A stretch of DNA of 41,018 bases from Thiocapsa sp. (lineage in GTDB: Bacteria > Pseudomonadota > Gammaproteobacteria > Chromatiales > Chromatiaceae). Within the stretch, counting starts at the first letter, position 1, and every line of letters starts with the position of its first letter. A program made the position numbers and the translations under genes. The notes under the pieces were generated by a model. The model searched no databases. It saw only the letters and a list, made by a program, of their open reading frames with translations, and had not been told where the DNA came from. Below, piece after piece: positions 1-13,860 of this stretch. The stretch covers positions 109,612-150,629 of the forward strand of contig NZ_JAJDNA010000042.1 of NCBI RefSeq assembly GCF_022340925.1, given 5' to 3'.

Positions 1-196
1 GATTCCGTCCGTTGACGATCACCTGGCCTCGGCTGGGCCGCTCCAACAGCCCGATCAAGCGCAGCAGCGTGCTCTTGCCGGCCCCGGAGTGCCCGGTGAG
101 AAAGGTCATCTCTCCCGCGTCGATCTCGAAGTTCAGGTCGCTCAATGCCTCGCCGCGCTCCGGATAGCGTTTGAAGACATGCTCGAAACGGATCAC
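1..196 (-). CDS. ftsE: Cell division ATP-binding protein FtsE (partial, cut by window start)
   Basis: The minus strand opens with GTG at 196 and reads VIRFEHVFKRYPERGEALSD, then the Walker A motif GHSGAGKST, and runs off the left edge after about 65 residues. FtsE is the cytoplasmic ATPase of the FtsEX complex, which links the Z-ring to activation of septal peptidoglycan hydrolases. The start lies 12 bp after the ftsY stop, behind a purine-rich GGGGCCGGGG stretch that can serve as ribosome binding site. Gene order ftsY-ftsE (with ftsX expected beyond the edge) is the standard proteobacterial one. Signature and Walker B motifs are outside the window, so the name rests on the N-terminus plus context. 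Confidence 0.93.
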   Translation of the reverse strand, partial: MIRFEHVFKRYPERGEALSDLNFEIDAGEMTFLTGHSGAGKSTLLRLIGLLERPSRGQVIVNGRN

Positions 197-208
197 TGCC
201 CCGGCCCC

Positions 209-1498
209 TCAGCCCAACAGTGCGTCGAGGAACTCGTCCGCGTCGAATGGGCGCAGGTCATCGATGGTCTCGCCGACACCGATGAATCGGATCGGTAACT
301 TGAGGCGGTCCGCGATCGCGAACAGGATCCCGCCTTTCGCCGTGCCGTCGAGCTTGGTCAGGGTGATCCCGGTCAGGCCGACAGCCCGATGAAAATGCAG
401 CGCCTGATTGAGCGCGTTCTGTCCGGTCGTGGCATCCACGACCAACATGACCTCATGAGGGGCGTCGGGGTCGATCTTCTTGAGGACGCGGGCGACCTTG
501 GTCAGCTCGTCCATGAGATTGGATTTGGTGTGCAGACGCCCTGCGGTGTCGGCGATCAGGACGTCCGCCCCCCGCGCCGTGGCTGCCTGCAAGGCGTCGA
601 AGATGACGGAGGCCGAATCCGCGCCGCTCTGCTGCGACACCACCGTCACCCGGTTCCGTTCGCCCCAGGTCTGGAGCTGCTCCACCGCAGCCGCCCGGAA
701 GGTATCCCCGGCGGCGAGGATGACCTGGTTACCCTCCTCCTGGAGCCGCTTTGCCAGCTTGCCGATCGTGGTGGTCTTGCCCGCGCCGTTGACGCCGACC
801 ATGAGGATGACCTGCGGCTTGCCGGGTGCGGGCTGACGCACCGGGGCATTGGCCGATATGAGGATGTCCCGCAGCTCTGCCTTGAGCGCTTGGAGGAGGG
901 CCTGAGGGTCAGAGAGCGACTTACGCTTCACGCGGTTGGTCAGGTCATCCATGATCCGGGCGGTGGTGGTGACGCCGACGTCCGCCGTCAGCAACAGGGT
1001 CTCCAGCTCCTCCATGAGATCGTCGTCGATGCGTTTGCGGCCGGCGACGAGTGTCCCGATTCCGTCCCCAAGCTGAGCCCGTGTGCGGGAAAGCCGCTCG
1101 CGCAGCCGCGAGAAGACGCCGGATTTCTTCTCGGAGGGTTCGTCTACACGCGTGGAGCCCCATCCGCTCGTATCCACCTCGCTCGGAGCGGTTCGCGCGC
1201 GCGATGCCTCCGCCTCCTCAGGCCGGCGCCTTGGGCGAAACCAGTGCGTCCGGGGCTCGGACTCGGTCGGCGGTTGACCTGACGCCGACTCGCGATCGGG
1301 CGGGGCGATGGTCCTCGCAGTGGGCGGTGCTGTCGGCGGCAGGTGTCGAGTCTCGGCGACCACCGGCCCACGGGGGCGAGACGCACCGGCCGACACGGCC
1401 GTCCCATCGCCGTCGGCGGGGGGCGACGACTGGGGCATGACTGCCTGCTCGGTCTGCGGTGACGTTGCCTTCCTGTGCTTTTTCCCGAAACCGAACAT
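209..1498 (-). CDS. ftsY: Signal recognition particle receptor FtsY
   Basis: Encodes the SRP receptor GTPase that docks ribosome-SRP complexes at the inner membrane. With ATG at 1498 (MFGFGKKHRK...) the protein is 429 residues. Residues 1 to about 120 form the variable, Pro/Glu/Arg-rich acidic A domain, and the NG domain follows. The GTPase motifs are clear: G1 GVNGAGKTTT at about 235-244, the DTFRAAAVEQLQ box at about 265, DTAGR at about 317-321 and TKLDGTAKGG at about 381-390. An in-frame upstream extension to 1597 is open, but FtsY proteins typically begin MFGF or similar, so I prefer 1498; no strong ribosome binding site marks either start. Transcribed with ftsE and divergent from the M16 peptidase pair; the 247 bp between them must hold both promoters, though I see no clear consensus there. 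Confidence 0.97.
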   Translation of the reverse strand: MFGFGKKHRKATSPQTEQAVMPQSSPPADGDGTAVSAGASRPRGPVVAETRHLPPTAPPTARTIAPPDRESASGQPPTESEPRTHWFRPRRRPEEAEASRARTAPSEVDTSGWGSTRVDEPSEKKSGVFSRLRERLSRTRAQLGDGIGTLVAGRKRIDDDLMEELETLLLTADVGVTTTARIMDDLTNRVKRKSLSDPQALLQALKAELRDILISANAPVRQPAPGKPQVILMVGVNGAGKTTTIGKLAKRLQEEGNQVILAAGDTFRAAAVEQLQTWGERNRVTVVSQQSGADSASVIFDALQAATARGADVLIADTAGRLHTKSNLMDELTKVARVLKKIDPDAPHEVMLVVDATTGQNALNQALHFHRAVGLTGITLTKLDGTAKGGILFAIADRLKLPIRFIGVGETIDDLRPFDADEFLDALLG

Positions 1499-1745
1499 AG
1501 TAGAGATGCCTGTTAGGGATGGTCGGCGCAGGACAGGCGCGTGATCTGCCGGCGCTTCGATCGGGGCTGATTCAACGCCGCGCCGACGCCCTCTCAATCC
1601 TATCAGATCGCGGCGGTCGTCGTCCGCTGGTGCCCGGGTTTACCAAACCGTCATCTTTCGGGAACTACCAACGCCCCTCGTCTGCCCCAACGTTCGCGTA
1701 GCCCAATAAGGTTCTGCTTTCCGTCTGCACTTGATCGGAGTCTCC

Positions 1746-3122
1746 ATGCGACGAATCCTCTTCGGCCTGCTCCTTTTCCTGCCTGCACTTGCTGCGCTCG
1801 CAGACCAAGCCGTTCACGAGCGTACACTTGACAACGGCCTCAAGGTCTTGGTCAAGCCGGATCGGCGAGCGCCCATCCTGACCTCCCAGGTCTGGTACAA
1901 GGTGGGGTCGAGCTACGAATACGGCGGGGTCACGGGGGTGTCCCATGTGCTCGAGCACATGATGTTCAAGGGCACTGAGCGGCTTGCCCCCGGCGAGTTC
2001 TCGCGCATCATCGCAGAGAACGGGGGAGAGGAAAATGCCTTCACCGGGCGTGACTACACCGCGTACTACCAGAATCTCGCCAACGACCGGTTGGCGATCG
2101 CCTTCGAGCTTGAGGCCGACCGGATGCGCAAGCTCTCACTGGCTCAAGAAGACTTCGCCAAGGAGCTGGAGGTCGTGAAGGAGGAGCGCCGGACCCGTAC
2201 CGATGACGATCCCCAGTCGCTGACCTTCGAGCGCTTCAATGCCGCGGCCTATGATGCGTCCCCCTACCGCAACCCAGTCATCGGCTGGGCAGGTGACCTC
2301 GATCAGCTCACGATCGGGGACCTCCGTGAGTGGTATCGGCTCTGGTACGCGCCGAACAACGCGACCCTCGTGGTTGCGGGCGACGTCGACCCCGAGCAGG
2401 TCTTTGCCCTCGCCGAGGAGCACTTCGGACCGCTCGAGCCGGAGCGGATCAGCCCTCCGAAGAGCCGGCCCGAACCCGAGCAGCTTGGGGAGAAACGTCT
2501 CAGCGTGATGGCGCCCGCCCTGGAGCCGTATCTGCTGATGGGCTTCAAAGCTCCCGCAGTGATTGACGCGGCCGAGGAGTGGGAGCCCTATGCCCTGGAG
2601 GTGCTAGCCTCGGTGCTCGATGGGGGCAGCAGCGCCCGTCTGTCACGCGAGCTGGTCCGGGGCAGCCAGGTCGCGGCCTCGACCAGCGCGAGCTACAGCG
2701 CCTTCGGTCGCCTGCCCGGGATGTTCTTGCTAAGCGGGGTTCCCGCCAAGGGCCACGACGTCGGGCAGCTCGAAGCGGCACTTCGGGCGCAGATCGAACG
2801 TGTCCAGACCGACCTCGTGGACGACCAGGAGCTGGAACGCGTCCGCAACCAATTGATCGCCCAAAAGGTCTACGAGCGGGATTCCCTCTTCTACCAGGCC
2901 ATGGTGCTCGGCCAGTTGGAGACCGTCGGCTTAGGCTGGGAGCTCGCCGATGTCTATGTCGACAGACTCGCCGCGGTCACACCCGAGCAGCTGCGCGCGG
3001 TCGCTCAGAAGTACCTGGTCCCAGCGAGGCTCACCGTCGGCATGCTGGATCCGCAGCCGATCGACGACACCCATACCGAACCCTCGCCTGTGGCACTGGA
3101 GATACGCGCCAATGACCCCTAA
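1746..3122 (+). CDS. M16 family zinc metallopeptidase, catalytically competent member
   Basis: A 458-residue protein with an N-terminal signal peptide (MRRILFGLLLFLPALAALA, probable cleavage before DQAVHE), so it should act in the periplasm. It carries the inverted zinc site of the M16 (insulinase/pitrilysin) family, HVLEH at residues 67-71, and the third zinc ligand glutamate in VVKEER at about 146, exactly 76 residues after the catalytic glutamate. The start at 1746 is chosen because GGAG lies six bases upstream; an in-frame start at 1731 would only add five residues. The downstream gene overlaps by 11 bp and encodes a paralogue without the zinc motif, the usual active/inactive pair. Substrate unknown; peptide turnover or processing is likely. 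Confidence 0.93.
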   Translation: MRRILFGLLLFLPALAALADQAVHERTLDNGLKVLVKPDRRAPILTSQVWYKVGSSYEYGGVTGVSHVLEHMMFKGTERLAPGEFSRIIAENGGEENAFTGRDYTAYYQNLANDRLAIAFELEADRMRKLSLAQEDFAKELEVVKEERRTRTDDDPQSLTFERFNAAAYDASPYRNPVIGWAGDLDQLTIGDLREWYRLWYAPNNATLVVAGDVDPEQVFALAEEHFGPLEPERISPPKSRPEPEQLGEKRLSVMAPALEPYLLMGFKAPAVIDAAEEWEPYALEVLASVLDGGSSARLSRELVRGSQVAASTSASYSAFGRLPGMFLLSGVPAKGHDVGQLEAALRAQIERVQTDLVDDQELERVRNQLIAQKVYERDSLFYQAMVLGQLETVGLGWELADVYVDRLAAVTPEQLRAVAQKYLVPARLTVGMLDPQPIDDTHTEPSPVALEIRANDP

Positions 3123-4467
3123 TCCTTGTCCATCCGCCCTCTGGATCCTCTTTGCGCTCTTCCTGTGCTCCGGGGGCATGGCCCAGGCCGGCCCGGAGAT
3201 CCAGTCGTGGCAGACTGCCAGCGGTGCCCGGGTTCTCTTTGTGGCCGCCCCGGATCTACCGATGGTCGACGTGCGCGTGGTGTTCGATGCCGGGAGCGCC
3301 CGGGACGGCGAGCGGTCGGGTCTGGCTTCTCTGACGGCCGCGATGCTGACCCAGGGCGCCGGCGACTGGAGCGCTGACGAGATCGCCGCGCGCTTCGAGA
3401 ATCTCGGCGCCGAGCTCAGTGCGAGTGCAGATCGCGACACGACTGCCGTGTCGATGCGCACACTGACACGCCAGCCGGCGATGGAGATGGCCATCGAGAC
3501 GCTCTCGACCCTGCTGAGCGCCCCGACCTTCAACGAAGCGGATCTCGAGCGCTTGCGTCGTAATCGCCTCATCTCGCTGCGGCAGGATGAGGAATCGCCG
3601 CGCTCTGTGGGCGAGAAAGCGCTCTACCGGAGGGTATTCGGCAGTCATCCCTACGGGTCCGACCCTTCCGGGACGGCCGAGACGGTCACTGCGATCACCC
3701 GCGACGACCTGGTCGATTTCCACCGACGGCATTTCCCGGCCGCGAACGCGGTGGTCGCCATCGTCGGCGCCCTGGACCGACCCGGGGCCGAAGAGCTCGC
3801 CGAGCGAATGACTGCCGGGCTGCCACCCGGAGGGCGCGCGGCGGCGCTCCCGGGCGTCGTGGATCTGGAGGCGCCGGTCATGGAGCGGGTCTCCTTTCCA
3901 TCCAGCCAGACCACGGTGATGGCTGGTCAACCCGGCATGCGTCGCGGTGACCCGGACTACTTCGCCCTCTACGTCGGCAACCATATCCTCGGGGGCAGTG
4001 GCTTGGTCTCGCTGTTGATGGAAGAGATCCGCGAGAAGCGCGGTCTCTCGTACAGCACCTTCAGCTATTTCATGCCCTTGGCCCAACCAGGCCCCTTCCT
4101 GATGGGACTGCAGACCAAGAACGAGCAGGCCGAGGAGGCGCGAGAGATCATGCTTGCGACGCTCAGGCGGTTCATCGATGAGGGCCCGAGCGAGGCTGAG
4201 TTGGCCGCGGCCAAGAGGAACATCACCGGTGGCTTTCCGCTGCGTGTTGCGAGCAATTCCGATATCGTCGCGTACCTCGCCATGATCGGTTTCTACGGTC
4301 TGCCGCTGGATTACCTCGACCGCTTCACCGACCGGATCGAGGCGGTGACCGCCGCGCAGATCAAGGACGCCTTCGCGCGCCGGCTCGACCCGGATCGGCT
4401 GGCGACCGTGGTGGTCGGCGGGCGCGGCGTCGGGGAGCGGACCGCAGGCTTCGGTGGCGACAGTTAA
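3112..4467 (+). CDS. M16 family peptidase paralogue lacking the zinc motif
   Basis: A 451-residue exported protein: the signal peptide MTPNPCPSALWILFALFLCS is followed by an AQA-G cleavage site. It aligns in layout with the preceding M16 peptidase, but where HxxEH should stand it reads GLASLTAAMLTQGAG, so it cannot bind zinc in the same way. The C-terminal half keeps the family segment around IREKRGLSYSTFSYF, whose Arg-Tyr type residues in M16B enzymes help bind substrate for the active partner. I infer a heterodimer with the upstream protein, as in the mitochondrial processing peptidase and bacterial M16B pairs. ATG at 3112 overlaps the upstream stop; a longer open frame to 2950 is antagonised by the upstream gene and lacks a signal peptide. 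Confidence 0.9.
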   Translation: MTPNPCPSALWILFALFLCSGGMAQAGPEIQSWQTASGARVLFVAAPDLPMVDVRVVFDAGSARDGERSGLASLTAAMLTQGAGDWSADEIAARFENLGAELSASADRDTTAVSMRTLTRQPAMEMAIETLSTLLSAPTFNEADLERLRRNRLISLRQDEESPRSVGEKALYRRVFGSHPYGSDPSGTAETVTAITRDDLVDFHRRHFPAANAVVAIVGALDRPGAEELAERMTAGLPPGGRAAALPGVVDLEAPVMERVSFPSSQTTVMAGQPGMRRGDPDYFALYVGNHILGGSGLVSLLMEEIREKRGLSYSTFSYFMPLAQPGPFLMGLQTKNEQAEEAREIMLATLRRFIDEGPSEAELAAAKRNITGGFPLRVASNSDIVAYLAMIGFYGLPLDYLDRFTDRIEAVTAAQIKDAFARRLDPDRLATVVVGGRGVGERTAGFGGDS

Positions 4468-5056
4468 GGGGACGCTCCGTATCGTCGGCGGCCGCTTCCG
4501 CGGACGCCGGCTGCCCGTACCGACCGAGCCCGGTCTGAGGCCGACCAGCGACCGCATTCGAGAGACGCTGTTTAACTGGCTGGCCCCGGTCTTGCCGGGT
4601 GCACGCTGCCTCGATGCCTTTGCCGGCAGCGGTGCGCTGGGATTCGAGGCCGCGTCACGGGGCGCGGGCCAGGTCATTCTGGTCGAATCCGCTGCCGCGG
4701 TCGTTCGTCAGCTGCAGGCCAATCTGCAACGACTGGGTGCCGAGGGGATCGAGATCGTTCATGGCGACGTCCTCCGTTGGCTCGGCGGCAACGGGCGGCC
4801 GTTCGATATCGTCTTCTTGGATCCGCCCTTCGCTCAGCATCTGTGGTCATCGGCCATCGCTCGCCTGGCGCGAGCCGATTGGGTCAAGGATGGCACCCGC
4901 GTCTATCTCGAGGCTCCGCTCCGGACCGGCTTTCCAGACCTTCCGCCGGATTGGCACCTGGTGCGTGACAAGACCGCCGGTCAGGTGCGCTACGGTCTCG
5001 TGGTCGTACGCCAGCTGAGCGCGACGGGCGAGGCGATCGTGGCCGCGGCGGGCTGA
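4454..5056 (+). CDS. rsmD: 16S rRNA (guanine(966)-N(2))-methyltransferase RsmD
   Basis: A 200-residue class I SAM-dependent methyltransferase. The N-terminus RIVGGRFRGRRLPVP and the segment RPTSDRIRETLFNWL are hallmarks of RsmD; the SAM loop is LDAFAGSGALGFEA and the catalytic motif is DPPF at FLDPPFAQ. The enzyme methylates G966 of 16S rRNA in the assembled small subunit. The start is GTG at 4454, overlapping the peptidase stop by 14 bp, which indicates translational coupling within the same operon. The M16-M16-rsmD order next to ftsY is conserved in gammaproteobacteria such as Pseudomonas. Confidence 0.96.
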   Translation: MATVKGTLRIVGGRFRGRRLPVPTEPGLRPTSDRIRETLFNWLAPVLPGARCLDAFAGSGALGFEAASRGAGQVILVESAAAVVRQLQANLQRLGAEGIEIVHGDVLRWLGGNGRPFDIVFLDPPFAQHLWSSAIARLARADWVKDGTRVYLEAPLRTGFPDLPPDWHLVRDKTAGQVRYGLVVVRQLSATGEAIVAAAG

Positions 5057-5126
5057 ACAGGGCCATTGATCGGCTCATCCCGTCTCCCGAAGCACATTTT
5101 GATTAACGGTCCTGCCAGGCCGTACC

Positions 5127-5154
5127 GGAAACGCTGTTGCGCTTCAGCGTTTCC
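5127..5154. repeat. Perfect 10-bp inverted repeat (stem-loop) after rsmD
   Basis: GGAAACGCTG at 5127-5136 and its exact complement CAGCGTTTCC at 5145-5154 flank an 8-nt loop. It lies 70 bp after the rsmD stop, in the 284-bp gap before coaD. There is no T-tract on either strand, so it is at best a weak or Rho-assisted terminator; an RNA processing site or dispersed repeat unit is equally possible. The rest of the gap shows nothing I can name. Confidence 0.5.
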
Positions 5155-5316
5155 CAAACAGGCCGCAGGCTGTGTTATCGTGCCGACCGCCGGAGTCCGC
5201 ATCCGCCTCGCGGGGACCCGTTGCGGACGCGTCGGTCGCGGTCTGGCGGCGCGTGCGTCGCCCCTGCCAATCGCCTGCGCCATGCCTTGACTGTGTGCTG
5301 CTCGGCGCGCGGTTGA

Positions 5317-5817
<501 letters not shown>

Positions 5818-5836
5818 CATCCGCGCATCCCCATAG

Positions 5837-7850
<2,014 letters not shown>

Positions 7851-7970
7851 AACCGCCGGTTCCGCAGCCCGACTTCGAATTGATTTCCGCCGCGCCGCCC
7901 GGACTATGGCCCAACCGGTGGGCTTTCATTATCCACGATCCACACAGCCATCCCAGGAGCAGGCATCAAC

Positions 7971-8903
7971 ATGCGATTCAATACGCTCGTGACCGCCGCG
8001 GTCACCATGATCACAGTCGGCCTTCTCTCGATGCCAGCCGATGTCGAGGCGAAACGCTTCGGAGGCGGCATGAGCCTCGGCAAGCAGTCAAGTGGCATGC
8101 AGCGCCAGGCAAGGCCGCCCGCCCAGGCTCAGCGGCCGACGCAGGCCAAGGGCCAGGCGCAGACGGCGCCCGGGCAGCGTCCAGCTGCAGCCGCAAGCGG
8201 TGCAAGCCGCTGGCTCGGCCCCTTGGCCGGTCTCGCGGCCGGAGGGTTGTTGGCGTCGCTATTATTCGGCGACGCCTTCGAAGGCCTTCAGGTCATGGAC
8301 TTCCTCCTGATCGCCCTGCTCGCTGTCGGGGGCTTCGTGCTCTTTAGGATGTGGCGACGTCAGCAGGCGGCACCCGCTGCGGCGCCGGCCGCTGCCGGCG
8401 GCGTCTTTCCGCGGCAGGCCTACGGGCGACCGGAGTCCGCACACCCTGCCGAGCGGCCCGATAGCAGCCTCCTGCACCCCGGCATGGGTGACCAGGCGGG
8501 CGCATCGGCTGGCGACGCCGATGCGCCGACCTGGTTCGACGATGCCGGGTTCCTGGAGGGTGCCAAGACCCACTTCATCCGTCTCCAGGCGGCCTGGGAC
8601 CAGTCCGATTTCCGGGATATCCGCGACTACACCACACCACAGCTGTTCGCCGAGCTGCAGCGTGAGCGTCAACGCACCGAGGGGAGCCAGTACACGGAGG
8701 TGGTGCGTCTCAACGCCGAGTTGGTCGGGGTCCGGCGCGAGGGCGACCTGGTCGTGGCGAGCGTCCTCTTCTCCGGTCTGATCCGGGAGGACGAGAAGGG
8801 CGTGGCCGAGGCGTTTCGTGAGATCTGGCACGTCCAGCACGACTGGGACGCTGCCGCGGGCGATTGGCATATCGCCGGGATCCAGCAACTCGAAGATGTC
8901 TGA
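7971..8903 (+). CDS. Tim44-like domain membrane protein
   Basis: A 310-residue predicted membrane protein. A signal or anchor segment (residues 1-27) ends in EAKRFGGGMSLGKQ, a start typical of bacterial Tim44-like proteins. A Gln/Ala/Pro-rich low-complexity linker follows, then two hydrophobic segments (about 80-122) ending at LFRMWRRQQ, and a soluble C-terminal domain (about 180-310) that matches the Tim44-like fold by its ahead-of-helix pattern AKTHFIRLQAAWDQSDF. Tim44-like domains bind membranes or partner proteins; the bacterial role is not established. Start ATG 7971 with CAGGAG upstream. It stands 120 bp after ggt and is followed by a long gene-free gap. Confidence 0.85.
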   Translation: MRFNTLVTAAVTMITVGLLSMPADVEAKRFGGGMSLGKQSSGMQRQARPPAQAQRPTQAKGQAQTAPGQRPAAAASGASRWLGPLAGLAAGGLLASLLFGDAFEGLQVMDFLLIALLAVGGFVLFRMWRRQQAAPAAAPAAAGGVFPRQAYGRPESAHPAERPDSSLLHPGMGDQAGASAGDADAPTWFDDAGFLEGAKTHFIRLQAAWDQSDFRDIRDYTTPQLFAELQRERQRTEGSQYTEVVRLNAELVGVRREGDLVVASVLFSGLIREDEKGVAEAFREIWHVQHDWDAAAGDWHIAGIQQLEDV

Positions 8904-9457
8904 GACGAGTCGCCGGTCGCAGGCTGTCTTGCGCCGCGCCCTGGACAGGGCACGATGGATTGCGCCGACCGACCACAGAACGCAGCAGCAGGGCCTGGAG
9001 GTTGCCCTCCGTGTCGCTGAAGACCGCAACCGCGATGCCGGCGGGGCCGGCCGGCCGCGGTCACCGCCAGGTCGATCGACACCGAACGGCCCCACTGCTG
9101 TGTACAGAATCCGCCGCACTGACTCACGCGCGGCTGGCTAAACGATCCTCTTGGGCCTTGCCGTGACTCGAGGGGGGTTCTATCCTGTCGCGCGCGCGGC
9201 GCGATTTGTTTACACCCGTTCATGTGGATTTTGCGGTTCGCGAGGGACGCTTGTGGTGCCCGACAGACGTGCGTCGCGTCGGAACATGCTTCGGTGACGG
9301 GTATGAATGCCGGTCCAAGGCCGGGACCGACCCCTTGTCTGGACGAGGGTCTTCGTCAGGGATGTCAACCAGGATACGTTAACCCATCCCCGGCTCCGCA
9401 CGCCCGGCCCCGGGCTGCGAACCCTGTCTTTAAACTGCTTTGGACCTTAACGGACAC
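8904..9457. other. 554-bp gene-free stretch between the Tim44-like gene and the glycosyltransferase
   Basis: No convincing gene: the open frames here have no ribosome binding site and no recognisable content. Small inverted repeats are present: TCGCGC/GCGCGA at 9188-9204 and CGGTCC/GGACCG at 9311-9329. I see no tRNA-like or rRNA-like sequence. The promoter of the glycosyltransferase presumably lies here, but no -35/-10 pair stands out. Confidence 0.5.
9188..9204 (+). terminator. Possible weak terminator hairpin after the Tim44-like gene
   Basis: TCGCGC at 9188-9193 pairs with GCGCGA at 9199-9204 around a 5-nt loop, and TTTGTTT follows directly. The stem is short and the site is 285 bp beyond the upstream stop, so the call is tentative. 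Confidence 0.3.
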
Positions 9458-10912
9458 ATGCCCATGCTCGCGGCGGAACCCCTTGTCGAGCTGCTCCTGA
9501 CGCTCGGCCTCGTCCTCTTGGCGATCTCTTCGCTCAATCTTGTCGGGTTGACGCTTGGGCGCATCCTGATGCCGTCCCGGCGCCTGATCACGATGCCACC
9601 CGAGGACGCCCCCCTGCCGACCGTGTTGGTTCAGCTTCCGCTGTTCAACGAGGGTGAGCTCGTGGAGCGTGTCCTCGATGCCGTCATGGCGCTGGATTGG
9701 CCGAAGGACCGGCTGCAGATCCAGGTGCTCGACGACAGCAACGACGGGTTTTCGCGCAGCCTGAGTCAGCGCGCCGTTGCCGGGCGGCGCCAAGAAGGGG
9801 TCCAGATCGAGCTCCTGCATCGCATCAAGCGCACCGCCTTCAAGGCCGGCGCGCTGGCGGCGGGGCTCGAGCGTTCGGATGCCGCCTTCGTGGCCGTCTT
9901 CGATGCAGACTTCATGCCCCCGCCCGAGTTCCTGAAGAGGACCGTGGGCGCCTTGATCGTGCAGCCTGAGCTGGCCTATGTCCAGGCGCGCTGGGCGCAC
10001 ATCAATCGCGACGACAGTCTGCTTACACGCGCCCAGGCCCGGTTGCTCGACTCCCACTTCCGCGTCGAGCAGGAGGCGCGCTGGCGCCTGGGTCTGCCGG
10101 TTCCGTTCAACGGCACCTGCGGAGTCTGGCGGCGCGCCGCGATCGAGGATGCCGGCGGGTGGCAGGGCGACACGCTCACGGAGGACCTCGACCTGAGCCT
10201 GCGTGCCCGGCTGCGCGGTTGGCGCTCGGCCTACCTCAACGACCTCCCGGTCCCCGGCGTGCTGCCCGTCTCCACGCGGGCCTGGCGCACGCAACAGTTC
10301 CGTTGGACCAAAGGATTCGTCCAATGCTTCGTCAAGCTGACGCCGGCGATCTGGGCGAGCACCGCACTCCCGCGCTGGCAGAAGGTGATGATCAGCCTCC
10401 AGATCGCCCAGCCCCTCGCATTCCTCGTCGGTGCGAGCTGCCTGGTCCTGGGACTGCCATTCATCGCGGGTGCCGCGGTCGCCGGTGAGACGATGGGCCG
10501 GGCCGCCATGATGACATCCATGCTCGGTTTCGCCGCACCGATCAGCTTTCTGACCCTGGCGGGCGCCGGTTCCGGGTTCCGGGTGACGGCCAAGGAGGTC
10601 CTCGGGGCCCTCTTTCTCACCACTGGGCTCCTGCTCTCCAATGCGCGGGCCGGATTGGAGGCCCTTGTTGGACACCGGAGTGAGTTCGTGCGTACACCGA
10701 AGGCCTCGGTGGCCGTCACCCCGCGGGCGTTCCGCTGGCCGAACGGGCTCTTGGAGCTGAGCGCGGGCTCGGGGCTTCTGGGCTTCGCGCTGCTCGAGCA
10801 GCCCTTCTCCGTCTTCTACCTGGTCATGGTCATCGGCGGCCTGCTGGGCGTGGGGACCCTGCAGTTCCTGGATGGGCGCGTTCTGTCGAAGCAAACGGGC
10901 GCGGGGCCCTAG
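9458..10912 (+). CDS. Membrane glycosyltransferase, GT2 family (cellulose/mannan synthase-like)
   Basis: A 484-residue inner-membrane processive-type glycosyltransferase. It has one N-terminal membrane helix, a cytosolic GT-A domain and about four C-terminal helices (from about residue 310). All four D,D,D,QxxRW elements are visible: DDSND at about 92, DAD at 149-151, TED at 241-243 and QQFRW at 279-283. It resembles CslA-type mannan/glucan synthases and bacterial homologues that make beta-linked exopolysaccharide; sugar and product cannot be read from sequence. ATG 9458 has GGA just upstream; a TTG six codons earlier is possible. No PilZ domain, BcsB-like partner or export genes are adjacent, so it is a lone synthase. 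Convergent with glgP. Confidence 0.85.
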   Translation: MPMLAAEPLVELLLTLGLVLLAISSLNLVGLTLGRILMPSRRLITMPPEDAPLPTVLVQLPLFNEGELVERVLDAVMALDWPKDRLQIQVLDDSNDGFSRSLSQRAVAGRRQEGVQIELLHRIKRTAFKAGALAAGLERSDAAFVAVFDADFMPPPEFLKRTVGALIVQPELAYVQARWAHINRDDSLLTRAQARLLDSHFRVEQEARWRLGLPVPFNGTCGVWRRAAIEDAGGWQGDTLTEDLDLSLRARLRGWRSAYLNDLPVPGVLPVSTRAWRTQQFRWTKGFVQCFVKLTPAIWASTALPRWQKVMISLQIAQPLAFLVGASCLVLGLPFIAGAAVAGETMGRAAMMTSMLGFAAPISFLTLAGAGSGFRVTAKEVLGALFLTTGLLLSNARAGLEALVGHRSEFVRTPKASVAVTPRAFRWPNGLLELSAGSGLLGFALLEQPFSVFYLVMVIGGLLGVGTLQFLDGRVLSKQTGAGP

Positions 10913-10990
10913 GAGGCTGGCGTGGACGCGAGCATCGGGTCTCGCGGGAGGCCAGTATCGACCCAAGCTGCAACGGTGAGTCTTGACTGG

Positions 10991-11023
10991 GATGGGCCGG
11001 ACCCCTGTCTGGGCCGGCCCATC
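10991..11023. terminator. Perfect 10-bp hairpin between convergent genes
   Basis: GATGGGCCGG (10991-11000) and CCGGCCCATC (11014-11023) enclose a 13-nt loop. It lies 78 bp after the glycosyltransferase stop and 70 bp beyond the glgP stop. GC-rich and symmetric, so it could end transcripts from both sides, but neither side has a T-tract. Confidence 0.5.
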
Positions 11024-11054
11024 ATCGAAGGAGGGACCGACCGCCGGGCTCCGA

Positions 11055-11084
11055 GTCGGGAAGCCCCTGGTGAAGCCTCCCGAC
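11055..11084 (-). terminator. Candidate glgP 3' hairpin
   Basis: GTCGGGA at 11055-11061 pairs with TCCCGAC at 11078-11084, with further GC pairs possible inside the 16-nt loop. It begins 10 bp past the glgP stop. No U-tract follows, so termination here would not be classical. Confidence 0.35.
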
Positions 11085-11093
11085 CCGTGCTCG

Positions 11094-13607
<2,514 letters not shown>

Positions 13608-13860
13608 GGCTCCGTTTGGTCCTTGATCGATGGAGGTTGCACGTGGGTGTCGGGCGTGGTCGCGCAATGGGCGACGACCAACGGCAGCTTGGTTGAGAGG
13701 AATCGGGTGATCGGGCGAGGCCTCCTCGGGGGCCCTTTGAATATGTTAGCAACTCTTCGGCCAACCGATCGGGACCCCGTCGGCCCGGCCGGGAGGGCGG
13801 ACTGAGTCAGCTTGAATCAGCCCAGTCGCCAGACCGCGAACGGTGATTGTCAACAGGCTC

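Noticed and set aside
3256..4677. A 473-codon minus-strand frame over the second M16 gene
   Set aside because: Shadow of a well-supported gene; no recognisable domain.
9222..9500. A 92-codon plus-strand frame before the glycosyltransferase
   Set aside because: Overlaps the glycosyltransferase start, lacks a ribosome binding site, and shows no membrane segment or family pattern.
13848..13853. A perfect TTGACA on the minus strand before glgP
   Set aside because: The sequence 17 bp downstream is GGCGAC, not a -10 box, so it is not a convincing sigma-70 promoter.
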